From an uncultured Christensenella sp. (GTDB lineage Bacteria > Bacillota > Clostridia > Christensenellales > UBA3700), in NCBI GenBank assembly GCA_910576875.1, contig CAJTKI010000043.1:1757-13781 (forward strand): a DNA stretch of 12,025 bases. Direction: 5' to 3'. This document shows, piece by piece, positions 1-7,832 of the stretch (the stretch's first letter is position 1; each line of letters starts with the position of its first letter). The notes under the pieces were generated by a model that saw nothing but the letters and a program-made list of their open reading frames with translations, had not been told where the DNA came from and made no database searches. Made by a program: the position numbers and the translations under genes.

Positions 1-567
1 GACCGGCGTGTCGTATTCGTCCGAAGCAGGTCCCGCGCACCCCGTCGTCGAGACGCCGAGCGCAATCTCCTTATTGGCAAGCAAGCCCGCGACCATCTCC
101 CGCGCGACTTCCGCACTGACGACGCCGCTGTTCTCCAACGTGGACAATTTGACGTGCAAACGCCGCACTTTCGCCGCGTCGGTATACGTCACCAACCCTT
201 CCTGTAAGACGGAACTGGCGCCCGATACGTTGACGATGCGACTGCAAACCATACCGCCGGTCAGCGATTCCGCAACGCCGATTTTGACGCCGCGCTCCAA
301 CGCCTGTCGCACCACGCATTCTTCGAGCGTCGTATCCCGATCCGCATACAGACGGTCGGCGACCGTTGCGCGCACGCGCGCGACGATCGATTCGAACTCG
401 ACCGAACTCATGTCGATATTGGACAGGATCAATCGCCCTTCCAGACCGTCTTGTTCGTATTGCAGTTCCATGGTCTCCGCGCCGCACAACGCGCGGATCG
501 ACGCAAGCTCGTCTTCCTGCAAGTCGAATACCATAAATATGCTGAACTCTTTGCTGTCGTCAAACAT
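1..567 (-). CDS. cinA: CinA-like protein: KH-type module plus PncC (NMN amidohydrolase) domain, no MoCF domain; 3' end cut by window
   Basis: The first 189 codons are visible and the gene runs off the window's left edge. Residues about 95-189 match the CinA C-terminal/PncC family, whose enzymes deamidate nicotinamide mononucleotide to nicotinate mononucleotide in pyridine-nucleotide salvage. Visible signatures are AESLTGG with the probable nucleophile Ser101 (the usual AESCTGG carries Cys where this has Leu), VTYTDAAK with Tyr128 and Lys133, and TGCAGP at 175-180. Residues 1-95, ending in YADRDTTLEECV, resemble the KH-like segment that joins the MoCF and PncC domains in full-length CinA. The MoCF (MoaB-like) domain itself is absent, because the intact pgsA gene ends only 5 nt upstream. 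The ATG at 565-567 is preceded by a GGGGG Shine-Dalgarno element (576-580) inside the end of pgsA, so it is probably translationally coupled. Family assignment is confident; the activity is inferred. Confidence 0.88.
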   Translation of the reverse strand, partial: MFDDSKEFSIFMVFDLQEDELASIRALCGAETMELQYEQDGLEGRLILSNIDMSSVEFESIVARVRATVADRLYADRDTTLEECVVRQALERGVKIGVAESLTGGMVCSRIVNVSGASSVLQEGLVTYTDAAKVRRLHVKLSTLENSGVVSAEVAREMVAGLLANKEIALGVSTTGCAGPASDEYDTPV

Positions 568-572
568 TGCAG

Positions 573-1226
573 TTACCCCCGATCCGATGACGGTGCGTCC
601 GACGCGTCTTGCGCGCACTCGGACGAAGTTGCCCGATCTTCGCCGCGACCGGACAAAAGTTTACGATTTGCTACGATATAATGCACGCCGGACACAACCG
701 TCAACAGCGTCGCAATCACAAACTGCACATACCCGACGATCATCACGACGCGGTATGCGACGTCGCCGTACAAAGCGGCGTTTTGCGGCGGCGCAAGAAA
801 GAGCCAAACCATCGCAGACAGCGTGACGACCGTCTTCGCCTTGCCGAGTTTATCCGCCGCAAGCACGGAATTGCGCAAAGCCGCGATCTGGCGAAACAGT
901 CCGATAATCAACTCCCGCGCCATGATTACGATCGAACAAATCATCGCGACATACGGCGTGGGAATGTATCCGCCCGCTACGATCGCAAACAGCGCCGCAA
1001 CAACCAGCACTTTATCCGCGATCGGATCCAAAAACTTACCCAGCGCCGTCACCATGTTATACTTGCGCGCGATGTAGCCGTCTAAAAAGTCCGTTGCCGA
1101 AGCAAGGAAAAAGACCGCCGCCGTAATCGCAAACATATATTGCCAAAGCGATTGCAGACAAAAACTCGCGATAAACACCGGAATCATGACAATCCGCGCA
1201 ATCGTGATTTTGGTCGGTAAATTCAT
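573..1226 (-). CDS. pgsA: CDP-diacylglycerol--glycerol-3-phosphate 3-phosphatidyltransferase
   Basis: This 217-residue integral membrane enzyme makes phosphatidylglycerophosphate from CDP-diacylglycerol and glycerol 3-phosphate, the committed step to phosphatidylglycerol and cardiolipin. The full CDP-alcohol phosphotransferase signature is present: D46, D49, G50, A53, R54, G63, D67 and D71 (DFLDGYIAR followed by ALGKFLDPIAD), the aspartates being the metal and substrate ligands. Several hydrophobic segments (about 10-45, 73-110, 130-147 and 155-187) fit the six-helix fold, and the opening NLPTKITIARI is typical of PgsA. The last 25 or so residues form a hydrophilic Ser/Asp-rich tail that is longer than usual. 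The start overlaps the rimO stop by 4 nt (ATGA), with AGGAGA at 1233-1238 spaced 6 nt from the ATG. It is the third gene of the ftsK-rimO-pgsA-cinA operon; pgsA-cinA adjacency is standard in Bacillota. Confidence 0.96.
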   Translation of the reverse strand: MNLPTKITIARIVMIPVFIASFCLQSLWQYMFAITAAVFFLASATDFLDGYIARKYNMVTALGKFLDPIADKVLVVAALFAIVAGGYIPTPYVAMICSIVIMARELIIGLFRQIAALRNSVLAADKLGKAKTVVTLSAMVWLFLAPPQNAALYGDVAYRVVMIVGYVQFVIATLLTVVSGVHYIVANRKLLSGRGEDRATSSECAQDASDAPSSDRG

Positions 1227-2542
1227 ATCCGTTCTCCTATTCGATCTTCGCGATCCGTACCGACGATACGAACCGTATAAAAGTTGCCGATTTCCACCGG
1301 CTCGGCGGACGTAAAATATACGACCGCGTCCACATCCGGCGCATCCGCCTGCGTGCGTCCGACAAACATTTGTCTATCGTAATCGATTCCGTCATACAGC
1401 ACTTCGACCGTTTGCCCGATTGCGGCGCATTGGTCGGCGCACATGATTTCGCGTTGGACGGCGTACAACGCTTTCAAGCGCTTTTTCTTGACTGCGTCGG
1501 GGATTTGCCCTTCCATACGCGCGGCAAGCGTGCCGTCTTCTTTCGAATACGCAAAAAACCCGCATCGATCGAATCGCGTCCGCCGAATAAAGTCTTCCAA
1601 CGCCCGATAATCTTCTTCCGACTCCTGCGGAAATCCGACAATGAACGTCGATCGCAACGTAAAACATCCGTACGAACGAATCTTGCCGATCAACGCATCC
1701 AATTGTTGCGACGTAATCTTGCGGTGCATCTTCGATAAAATCATATCGGAATAATGCTGACACGGCATGTCAAGATATTTACAAATTTTATCTTGATGCG
1801 CCATATAATCGAGCAACTCGTCGCTCACTCGCTCCGGATACAAATACAACAACCGAATCCAATGCACGTCCAGCTCGGACAGCGCCTGCAACAGGGGGAT
1901 CAAACGGACGTCTCCGTACAAATCCTGTCCGTACCGCCCGACGTCCTGCGCGACCAAGATCAATTCCTTTACGCCGTATTCCGCAATCAAACCTTGCGCT
2001 TCTTCTACGATTTCTTCGATCGGGCGCGACGTAAACTTGCCGCGGATAGACGGAATCGCGCAATATGTACAACCGTTGCTGCATCCCTCCGCAATTTTGA
2101 GATACGCATAATGATACGGCGTCGTCAATACTCTTTTGCCCGCGGACTGCCGCGCGACGCGATCGTTCGCATAACAGGCGTGCGCATGCGTACGGAAAAA
2201 GTCTTCCAGCGCGGACGGCAATTCCGCATAACGCGCCGTCCCCATCCAAATATCGACTTCCGGCATCTCCGATTCCAGCTCGCACATATAGCGTTGCGGC
2301 AGACATCCGGTCACGACCAGACACTTGCACGCGCCGGTATCCTTATACTGCGCCATTTCCAAAACGGTATCGATCGCTTCGCGCTTGGCTTGATCGATAA
2401 ACGCGCAAGTATTGACGATCAACACGTCGCACGCGGCGGGATCCTGCTCGATCCGATACCCTGCGTCCGTCAAATGTCCGAGCATCCATTCGGTATCCAC
2501 TCTGTTTTTATCGCATCCGAGCGAAATAACCCCGACCTTCAT
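1223..2542 (-). CDS. rimO: Ribosomal protein S12 methylthiotransferase RimO (radical SAM)
   Basis: RimO inserts a methylthio group on the beta-carbon of a conserved aspartate of ribosomal protein S12, using S-adenosylmethionine and two iron-sulfur clusters. All expected parts are visible in 439 residues, the normal length. The N-terminal UPF0004 domain has cluster ligands C10 (SLGCDKN), C46 (NTCAF) and C80 (TGCLPQR). The radical SAM domain has C154, C158 and C161 (EGCSNGCTYCAIP), with IRGKF following. A C-terminal TRAM domain spans roughly 376-437. The CDKNRVD opening and RGKFTSRP favour RimO over the tRNA enzyme MiaB. The ATG overlaps the ftsK stop in an ATGA, with GGAGAGG at 2547-2553 inside ftsK as its ribosome-binding site, suggesting translational coupling. 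Its own stop overlaps pgsA in the same way. Placement between ftsK and pgsA is common in clostridia. Confidence 0.95.
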   Translation of the reverse strand: MKVGVISLGCDKNRVDTEWMLGHLTDAGYRIEQDPAACDVLIVNTCAFIDQAKREAIDTVLEMAQYKDTGACKCLVVTGCLPQRYMCELESEMPEVDIWMGTARYAELPSALEDFFRTHAHACYANDRVARQSAGKRVLTTPYHYAYLKIAEGCSNGCTYCAIPSIRGKFTSRPIEEIVEEAQGLIAEYGVKELILVAQDVGRYGQDLYGDVRLIPLLQALSELDVHWIRLLYLYPERVSDELLDYMAHQDKICKYLDMPCQHYSDMILSKMHRKITSQQLDALIGKIRSYGCFTLRSTFIVGFPQESEEDYRALEDFIRRTRFDRCGFFAYSKEDGTLAARMEGQIPDAVKKKRLKALYAVQREIMCADQCAAIGQTVEVLYDGIDYDRQMFVGRTQADAPDVDAVVYFTSAEPVEIGNFYTVRIVGTDREDRIGERI

Positions 2543-5500
2543 TGCGCCTCTCCGTCGTTTTCTTTGCGTTTGATCTCTTCGACTTCTTCTTCGCTGAGCG
2601 CAAATACGTTCGCCTTACCGTCCGAACGCAAATATCCCATATCCTTCATCCAATCGATGATTTTGCCCGCGCGCTGAAATCCGAGTCCAAGCTTGCGTTG
2701 CAAGAACGAGATCGACAGCGTTTTATTGGCAAGTCCGACTTCCAACGCGTCGACGCACATCGTGTCCGGCAAAGACGACTGCGGTTTTGCCGCGACTTCC
2801 GCATGATCCGGCTTGGGTTCTTCCACCGTCATGATCGCCGCCGAAATGGATTCGTCGAAGATCGCCTCGTTGCGCTCGCGCACCTGCTTGACGATTTCGC
2901 GCACTTCCGGATTGTCGATAAACGCGCCCTGTACGCGCACGGGCGTCGCGCTGACCGACGTATCGCGATACAGCATATCGCCCAGACGCAACAGTTTTTC
3001 CGCTCCGTAGGAGTCCAAAATCGTCTTGCTGTCCACGCCGGACGTGACCGCAAACGCGATGCGCGTCGGCAAGTTGGATTTGATCGTTCCGGTAATGACG
3101 TCCACGGACGGGCGCTGCGTCGCCAAAATCAAGTGAATACCCGCCGCACGCGCTTTGGCAGCCAATCGCTTGACCAGCGTTTCGAACTCTTTGCCGACGG
3201 GCGAAAGAATGATGTCGCCGACTTCGTCGATGACGACGACGATGTACGGCATTTTCTCTTTGTCCGCGGGACGTTCGTTGTTGTACTGGACGATATTGGA
3301 TACGTACAGTTCGGTCAACATCTGGTAGCGGCGTTCCATCTCGTCCACCGCCCATTTGAGCGCGTTGATTACCTGCTTTTCGTCCGTAATGATATTGGGC
3401 AAAAGCAAGTGCGGAATGTCGCGATAGACGTTGAATTCGACGACCTTCGGGTCGACCAAAATCAACCGCAGATCTTCGGGCGAATATTTGTACAGCATAC
3501 TGCACAGCATCGCGTTCAGGCACACGCTCTTGCCGGCGCCCGACGCGCCCGCAACCAATCCGTGCGGGAATTTGGTCAAGTCGCTGACATAGCATCTGCC
3601 GTCGATGTCTTTGCCGAGCGCAAAATACAGTCCGCCCGGCTTGGTATCGTTGAACGCCGGCGAATTGACGATCGTCTTCAAGCCGACCGTACCGCGTTTG
3701 GCATTCGGAATTTCGATACCGCAGCATCCCTTGCCGGGAATCGGCGCGAGCAAACGCAAGCTCTGCACTTCCAACCACATCGTGATATCGTTGACGCGCG
3801 ACGTGATCTTGCTGACCTGCGTCGTCGTCTCGAATTCGATCCGCGTAAACGTCGGTCCCTTGACGACGTTGACGACTTTGACGTCGATATTGCTTTCCGC
3901 CATCTTACTCTCGAACGCGCGGATTTTGTCCTGAATGCCGATATCGTCCGTCACCTCTTCTTTATAATCGCGCAAACACGCCAAATCGGGCGGCACGTAC
4001 GGCGCGCGTTTTTTGGGCTTGGGCGGCGCAGGCGGAACAATCGGCGCGACAGGCGTCTGTTTCGGCGGCTGCGGCGCGACGACCGGAGCGGGAGCGGGCG
4101 TTACGGGCGGCGGAGCGATCGGTTGACGCGCAACCGTCGATTGCGCCTGCGCGGCGGATTTTTGCTCCGCTTGCGCGCGGCGACGCGCCAATTCCTCGCG
4201 CATTCTCGCCTTGCGTTCTTCCAACTCTTTCGCCTTTCTCTCTTCTTCGCGGCGATTGAGCAAATCTTCAAAACTCTCCAACGGCTCGGAATTCGTCGCC
4301 GTCAAATCTTCGACCGGCTCTTGCGGCGCCGACAAACTCTGCGGTTCCGATTCCCGCGCAGGCTCGACAGACTCGGACGCGCTTGTGTCGGACGTACCGA
4401 ACAGCCCCTGATTCAGGCTGCGTTCCATATCGTCCAAAAAACTCTGCGTCTCGTCGCAACCGCTCTGCGCCGTCTCCGCAGGCGCGTCGTGTTGTTGCCG
4501 TTCGAGCTGCGCTTGCGCGCGCAACTGCTGCAGTCGATAATTATTGGAATAGAACTTATACTTGTCGTCCAGCTCTTCGGGTTGCGACGGCGCAGCGGGT
4601 TCTTGCGGTGCTAACGTCGGCTTGGACGCTTGTCCGGACTGCCCGATCGAAGACGCATTGTTGCCGTGCAGACGCTCGACCGTACGAGAGACGTCCACGT
4701 CCATTCCTTCCGAACGAATCGGTCGCGCGGGCGGTTCGATGTTGTACAGAAAATCCAACGCCCTGCGCCGCGCCGCCTCGCCGGAGCGATCTACTTCTTG
4801 CGGATCCACCAAAAACTCCGTCTGTTGTTGCGGCGCCACCGCTTCGATCGGCTCGATCGGTCGCGCTTGCAGCGTCGCGTCCAACGGCGTATAATCGACC
4901 GGTCGCGATCCGCCGAGCACGCTATGCCCGATCGCGTCTTTCAACGGTTTGCCGTCGATCGTCGCGTTATACAACGTACGCGCCGGCTCCTGTTCTCTCT
5001 CGCGCATCGGCGCTTCGCGGAATTCCGCGTTGACCGACGCCGTTTCGCGCGGCTTTTTCTTACGGCGCGACGCGCCGAACGTGCGGAAATTCAGTTCGTG
5101 ATTGACTTGCGAGACGATCGCCAAAGCGATGATCCCCAACAAAAACAACGCGGCAAATACCATGCACACGACATATGCTTTGCCGAAAACGTAAAACAAC
5201 AGTCCGCCCAGCGCGCCCGCCGCCGTATTGTGATTGCGATAACACGCGGCAAGATATTCGCCGTATCCCAGATGCGCATACGATTTGGCAGTCGCCATAT
5301 GACACATCGCGATCACCAAGACGAGCGCGACGATATACAGTAAAACGATCTTAAAGCTCACGCGCGGACGAAATCCGAGCAACATCAACACGCCGATCGC
5401 AAGCGCGGCAAAACAATAGCCGTATATCGCAAAGCCGAACGTCCCTACAAAAAAGTTCGTAACCGCCCTGCCGGCATTTCCGAATACACCGAGCAAAATC

Positions 5501-5595
5501 AACGCGAGCAAAACCATCAGTCCGATTATCATCAGCGCGTTGTACACCTGATTGGAGCGCTGTTTCGGTTTGATCTTTTCTTCTTCGTTCTTCAC
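2539..5595 (-). CDS. ftsK: FtsK/SpoIIIE-family DNA translocase
   Basis: This is a membrane-anchored, ATP-driven double-stranded DNA pump that clears chromosomal DNA from the division septum (FtsK role) or moves it into the forespore (SpoIIIE role). With the GTG start at 5593-5595 it has 1018 residues. Residues about 19-163 hold four or more membrane segments. Residues about 165-540 are a long linker rich in Gln, Pro, Ala and Glu, including a charged, probably coiled-coil stretch at about 446-480 and a Pro-rich run. The motor follows, with Walker A GASGAGKS at 683-690, the LVDPKVVE motif, Walker B VVVIDE at 786-791 and the LATQRPSVDVITG block. A winged-helix gamma domain (about 946-1000, SFLQRKLGLGFQRAGKIIDW) should read octameric orienting sequences. 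GTG is chosen because AGGAGGA lies 5 nt upstream and the promoter start site lies downstream of the in-frame ATG at 5667. The sequence does not separate FtsK from SpoIIIE duty. Confidence 0.95.
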   Translation of the reverse strand: MKNEEEKIKPKQRSNQVYNALMIIGLMVLLALILLGVFGNAGRAVTNFFVGTFGFAIYGYCFAALAIGVLMLLGFRPRVSFKIVLLYIVALVLVIAMCHMATAKSYAHLGYGEYLAACYRNHNTAAGALGGLLFYVFGKAYVVCMVFAALFLLGIIALAIVSQVNHELNFRTFGASRRKKKPRETASVNAEFREAPMREREQEPARTLYNATIDGKPLKDAIGHSVLGGSRPVDYTPLDATLQARPIEPIEAVAPQQQTEFLVDPQEVDRSGEAARRRALDFLYNIEPPARPIRSEGMDVDVSRTVERLHGNNASSIGQSGQASKPTLAPQEPAAPSQPEELDDKYKFYSNNYRLQQLRAQAQLERQQHDAPAETAQSGCDETQSFLDDMERSLNQGLFGTSDTSASESVEPARESEPQSLSAPQEPVEDLTATNSEPLESFEDLLNRREEERKAKELEERKARMREELARRRAQAEQKSAAQAQSTVARQPIAPPPVTPAPAPVVAPQPPKQTPVAPIVPPAPPKPKKRAPYVPPDLACLRDYKEEVTDDIGIQDKIRAFESKMAESNIDVKVVNVVKGPTFTRIEFETTTQVSKITSRVNDITMWLEVQSLRLLAPIPGKGCCGIEIPNAKRGTVGLKTIVNSPAFNDTKPGGLYFALGKDIDGRCYVSDLTKFPHGLVAGASGAGKSVCLNAMLCSMLYKYSPEDLRLILVDPKVVEFNVYRDIPHLLLPNIITDEKQVINALKWAVDEMERRYQMLTELYVSNIVQYNNERPADKEKMPYIVVVIDEVGDIILSPVGKEFETLVKRLAAKARAAGIHLILATQRPSVDVITGTIKSNLPTRIAFAVTSGVDSKTILDSYGAEKLLRLGDMLYRDTSVSATPVRVQGAFIDNPEVREIVKQVRERNEAIFDESISAAIMTVEEPKPDHAEVAAKPQSSLPDTMCVDALEVGLANKTLSISFLQRKLGLGFQRAGKIIDWMKDMGYLRSDGKANVFALSEEEVEEIKRKENDGEAQ

Positions 5596-5600
5596 AAACT

Positions 5601-5607
5601 TCCTCCT
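5601..5607 (-). promoter_or_regulatory. Ribosome binding site deciding the ftsK start
   Basis: AGGAGGA on the minus strand sits 5 nt before a GTG codon (5593-5595). It fixes a GTG start for ftsK and excludes the 24-codon longer in-frame reading that begins with ATG at 5667. Confidence 0.88.
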
Positions 5608-5644
5608 ATTCCCCGTACGAACGCACGGATTTCGAGACATGATG

Positions 5645-5673
5645 ATTATAGCACAACGCGCGCGCATTTACAA
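5645..5673 (-). promoter_or_regulatory. Sigma-A promoter of the ftsK-rimO-pgsA-cinA operon
   Basis: Minus strand: a -35 TTGTAA (5668-5673, 4 of 6 consensus) and a -10 TATAAT (5645-5650, perfect) are separated by 17 nt. TG one base before the -10 makes it an extended -10. The start site should be near 5638, giving a leader of about 43 nt before the GTG. The promoter lies just after the M16 terminator, so the operon has its own transcription unit. Confidence 0.8.
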
Positions 5674-5683
5674 TCATAAAAAT

Positions 5684-5715
5684 AAAAAAGCGCATAATTT
5701 CTTACGCGCTTTTTT
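5684..5715 (-). terminator. Intrinsic terminator after the M16 peptidase gene
   Basis: A perfect 10-bp inverted repeat (arms 5684-5693 and 5706-5715, AAAAAAGCGC with GCGCTTTTTT, loop 12 nt) begins 18 nt past the M16 stop codon. On the minus strand the T-run is followed by ATTTTTA, a strong U tract. The stem is symmetric and could also stop transcription on the plus strand, but no plus-strand gene is seen. Confidence 0.85.
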
Positions 5716-5733
5716 GTATACTCCGAACGGTTT

Positions 5734-6996
5734 TTACTCCCACAACAAGGCGGACAGATCTGCGTCCGTCTGCTTGCCGACGTACGACACACAGGCGCGC
5801 GACAGATCGTACACGTCCCGCACGACTTGTTGCGCCTGCTCGAACGTCACCGCTTCGATCGCGCGGATCTTCGCGTCCATATCGAACAACTCGTCATTGT
5901 ACAACGCGTACTTTGCCAGCACGCGCATGATCGTCGTCGTGTTTTCCTGTCCCAAAACGTACGCGCCGAGCAACTGCTGTTTGCCGCGCTCGAACTCCTT
6001 GCGCGTCAACCCGTCTTTGTGCAAATCGTCCAACAACTTACGCGTCGAACGAACGGATTTCGCGACCGAGTCCACATTCGTGCCGATATAAAGCACCATC
6101 GTACCGTTGCGCAGATAGGTGGACGGATACGAATAGACGTTATAAGCCAACCCTTGTTTTTCGCGGATTTCTTGGAACAGACGCGAACTCATGCCCCCGC
6201 CCACGACGCCGTTGACCAGCATCAACGCCATGTCGTTGGGATCGGCAAACGCATACGACGGCATCGCGATCGCGATGTTCGCCTGTTCGATATCTTTGAA
6301 TTTGCGGACGAATTCGGACTTCGGCGCATGCGCGACGTCTTTCCAATCGCGACCGTTTGCTTTGCGGAACCGCCCTTCGAAGAACTCTTCGACGAGTTTT
6401 TTCGCGCGATCCGTCGTAATATTGCCGACAATGGAAATCACAGTCGATTCGGCGCAGTAATTGCGTTCGATATACGCGATCAAATCTTCTCTTGCAAATT
6501 GTTTGATGTTCTTGCGCGGTCCGAGAATGGTTTTTCCCAACGGATGCTCGCCGAAGTAAGCTTGCGCCAACATGTCCAGACACACGTCCGCATTGTCGTC
6601 TTCGCTCATCGAAATCTCTTCGAGCACAACGCCCTTTTCGCGCTCCGTCTCTTCGGGATCAAACTGCGATTCAAACAAAATATCGCTCAAAATCTCCGCG
6701 CATCGCTCCGCATAATGATCCAGACTCAACGTATAAAAACACGTGGATTGTTTGGACGTAAACGCATTGATCTGCGCGCCGATCGCATCGATCTGCTCGA
6801 CGATTTCAAACGCGCTGCGTTTGCGCGTGCCCTTAAACAACATATGTTCGATAAAATGCGAAATCCCGTTATTCGCAACCGTTTCGTTACAACTGCCCGC
6901 AGCGGTCAAAATCGATATGCCGACCGAACGCACCGTCGGCACATATTGATGCGCGAGCCGCAATCCGCTCGCAAAGGTAATGATATTGCTTTCCAT
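5734..6996 (-). CDS. mlpA: M16-family zinc metallopeptidase (processing peptidase-like, MlpA/YmxG type)
   Basis: The 420-residue product is a full-length single-unit M16 (inverzincin) peptidase of the mitochondrial-processing-peptidase-like group. The zinc site is intact: H47, E50 and H51 in HFIEH, with the third ligand E127 in VVLEEI, 76 residues after H51. The second half has the substrate-binding motif REKQGLAYNVYSY at about 278-290 and the GGGMSSRLFQEI block before it. No signal peptide is seen, so it is probably cytoplasmic. In Bacillus the homologue follows ylxY, as here; its substrate is poorly defined. I place the start at the ATG at 6994-6996, because the ATG at 7003-7005 lies inside the -10 hexamer of the promoter and neither ATG has a Shine-Dalgarno site; homology starts immediately after (NIITFASGLRL). 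The mRNA is predicted to be leaderless. The peptidase family is certain; the symbol rests on synteny. Confidence 0.92.
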   Translation of the reverse strand: MESNIITFASGLRLAHQYVPTVRSVGISILTAAGSCNETVANNGISHFIEHMLFKGTRKRSAFEIVEQIDAIGAQINAFTSKQSTCFYTLSLDHYAERCAEILSDILFESQFDPEETEREKGVVLEEISMSEDDNADVCLDMLAQAYFGEHPLGKTILGPRKNIKQFAREDLIAYIERNYCAESTVISIVGNITTDRAKKLVEEFFEGRFRKANGRDWKDVAHAPKSEFVRKFKDIEQANIAIAMPSYAFADPNDMALMLVNGVVGGGMSSRLFQEIREKQGLAYNVYSYPSTYLRNGTMVLYIGTNVDSVAKSVRSTRKLLDDLHKDGLTRKEFERGKQQLLGAYVLGQENTTTIMRVLAKYALYNDELFDMDAKIRAIEAVTFEQAQQVVRDVYDLSRACVSYVGKQTDADLSALLWE

Positions 6997-7003
6997 AGGT
7001 TTC

Positions 7004-7032
7004 ATTATACGGTATTATGCGTGAATTGTAAA
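7004..7032 (-). promoter_or_regulatory. Canonical sigma-A promoter of the M16 peptidase gene, predicted to give leaderless mRNA
   Basis: Minus strand: -35 TTTACA (7027-7032, 5 of 6) and -10 TATAAT (7004-7009, 6 of 6) with exactly 17 nt between. The expected start site is at 6997-6996, and 6996 is the A of the gene's ATG. The 100 or so nt upstream of the ATG (7006-7106) show no clear terminator for the ylxY-like gene, so readthrough into the M16 gene is possible. Confidence 0.85.
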
Positions 7033-7106
7033 GGATTAAACCTGCCCGAAACAAATCCGCCTCCGCCTTGCCGCGCCATCGAAACCGCTCGCGCGTCCGC
7101 GCCGCG

Positions 7107-7832
7107 TCAGATCGTCGTTTCGCTCAAAATCTGCGTCACGCAGACTGCGCGCAAACCCTTTTCTTTATAATAAGCCAATATTTTGGGCAACGCCTGCGCG
7201 GTATGCGCCGTCGGATGCATCAAAATCATGTCTCCCGCCTCGACGTTTTTGGTTGCGCGCGAATAGACGAGATCAGCATCCTTATCTCTCCAATCGATCG
7301 TATCCTTGCTCCACATAATGACTCGCATGCCGAGTTCTTTCGCTACGGAAAGCGTCGTTTGCCCGAAACTGCCCGACGGCGGCGCAAACAAATCCATATC
7401 TTTGCCGATCAGCGCGCGCACCAGAGAATTCGTCGCCGCGATTTCTTCCTTATTCGCCTGATAAGACAACTGCTTGTGATCCTTGTGGAAATATCCGTGA
7501 TTGCCGATTTCGTGTCCGCGCTGCGCGATCTCCAACAACTCCGCATTGTGATCGTCCGCCCAACTGCCTCCGACGAAGAACGTACACTTCGCGCCGTATT
7601 CCTCCAACGTCTGCAACATCGGCGCCAAATATTCCGTTCCCCAGTAGACGTTGATCATCAGCGCGACTTCGCCGCGCGCCGCGTTTCCCTTATAATACGG
7701 CGTGTCCGATTGTTTCGCAAATGCAAACACCGATCGACTTGCGCCGAACGTAACGACCGCCAACACGACGAACACCAATGCGATTACCGTATTCGGCACG
7801 ACGTGCCGCATGATCCGATTCCATTTTTTCAT
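7107..7832 (-). CDS. ylxY: YlxY-like polysaccharide deacetylase-fold protein with degenerate catalytic site
   Basis: The 241-residue product has one N-terminal membrane segment or signal anchor (about 12-38), so the NodB/carbohydrate-esterase-4 domain (about 54-235) should lie outside the membrane. Family members usually de-N-acetylate peptidoglycan or other glycans. Two metal-binding histidines remain (H112 and H116 in NHGYFH), as do motif 4 (DTIDW, D177 and D180) and motif 5 (LMHPT, H206). Motif 1, normally TFDDG, reads MINVY, with N61 and V62 replacing the catalytic and metal aspartates. Motif 3 lacks its arginine (APPSG, A150). As I recall it, this pattern fits the YlxY sporulation-associated subfamily, which also sits between pnp and the M16 gene in Bacillus. 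The ATG at 7830-7832 is preferred over an in-frame ATG 78 nt upstream, since AAGAGG (7838-7843) precedes it by 5 nt and it leads directly into MKK plus the membrane segment. Deacetylase activity is doubtful. Confidence 0.87.
   Translation of the reverse strand: MKKWNRIMRHVVPNTVIALVFVVLAVVTFGASRSVFAFAKQSDTPYYKGNAARGEVALMINVYWGTEYLAPMLQTLEEYGAKCTFFVGGSWADDHNAELLEIAQRGHEIGNHGYFHKDHKQLSYQANKEEIAATNSLVRALIGKDMDLFAPPSGSFGQTTLSVAKELGMRVIMWSKDTIDWRDKDADLVYSRATKNVEAGDMILMHPTAHTAQALPKILAYYKEKGLRAVCVTQILSETTI

Noticed and set aside
5596..5667. In-frame ATG 24 codons upstream of the chosen ftsK start
   Set aside because: It lies between the -35 and -10 of the promoter, upstream of the predicted transcript start, and has no Shine-Dalgarno site; the GTG at 5593-5595 has AGGAGGA.
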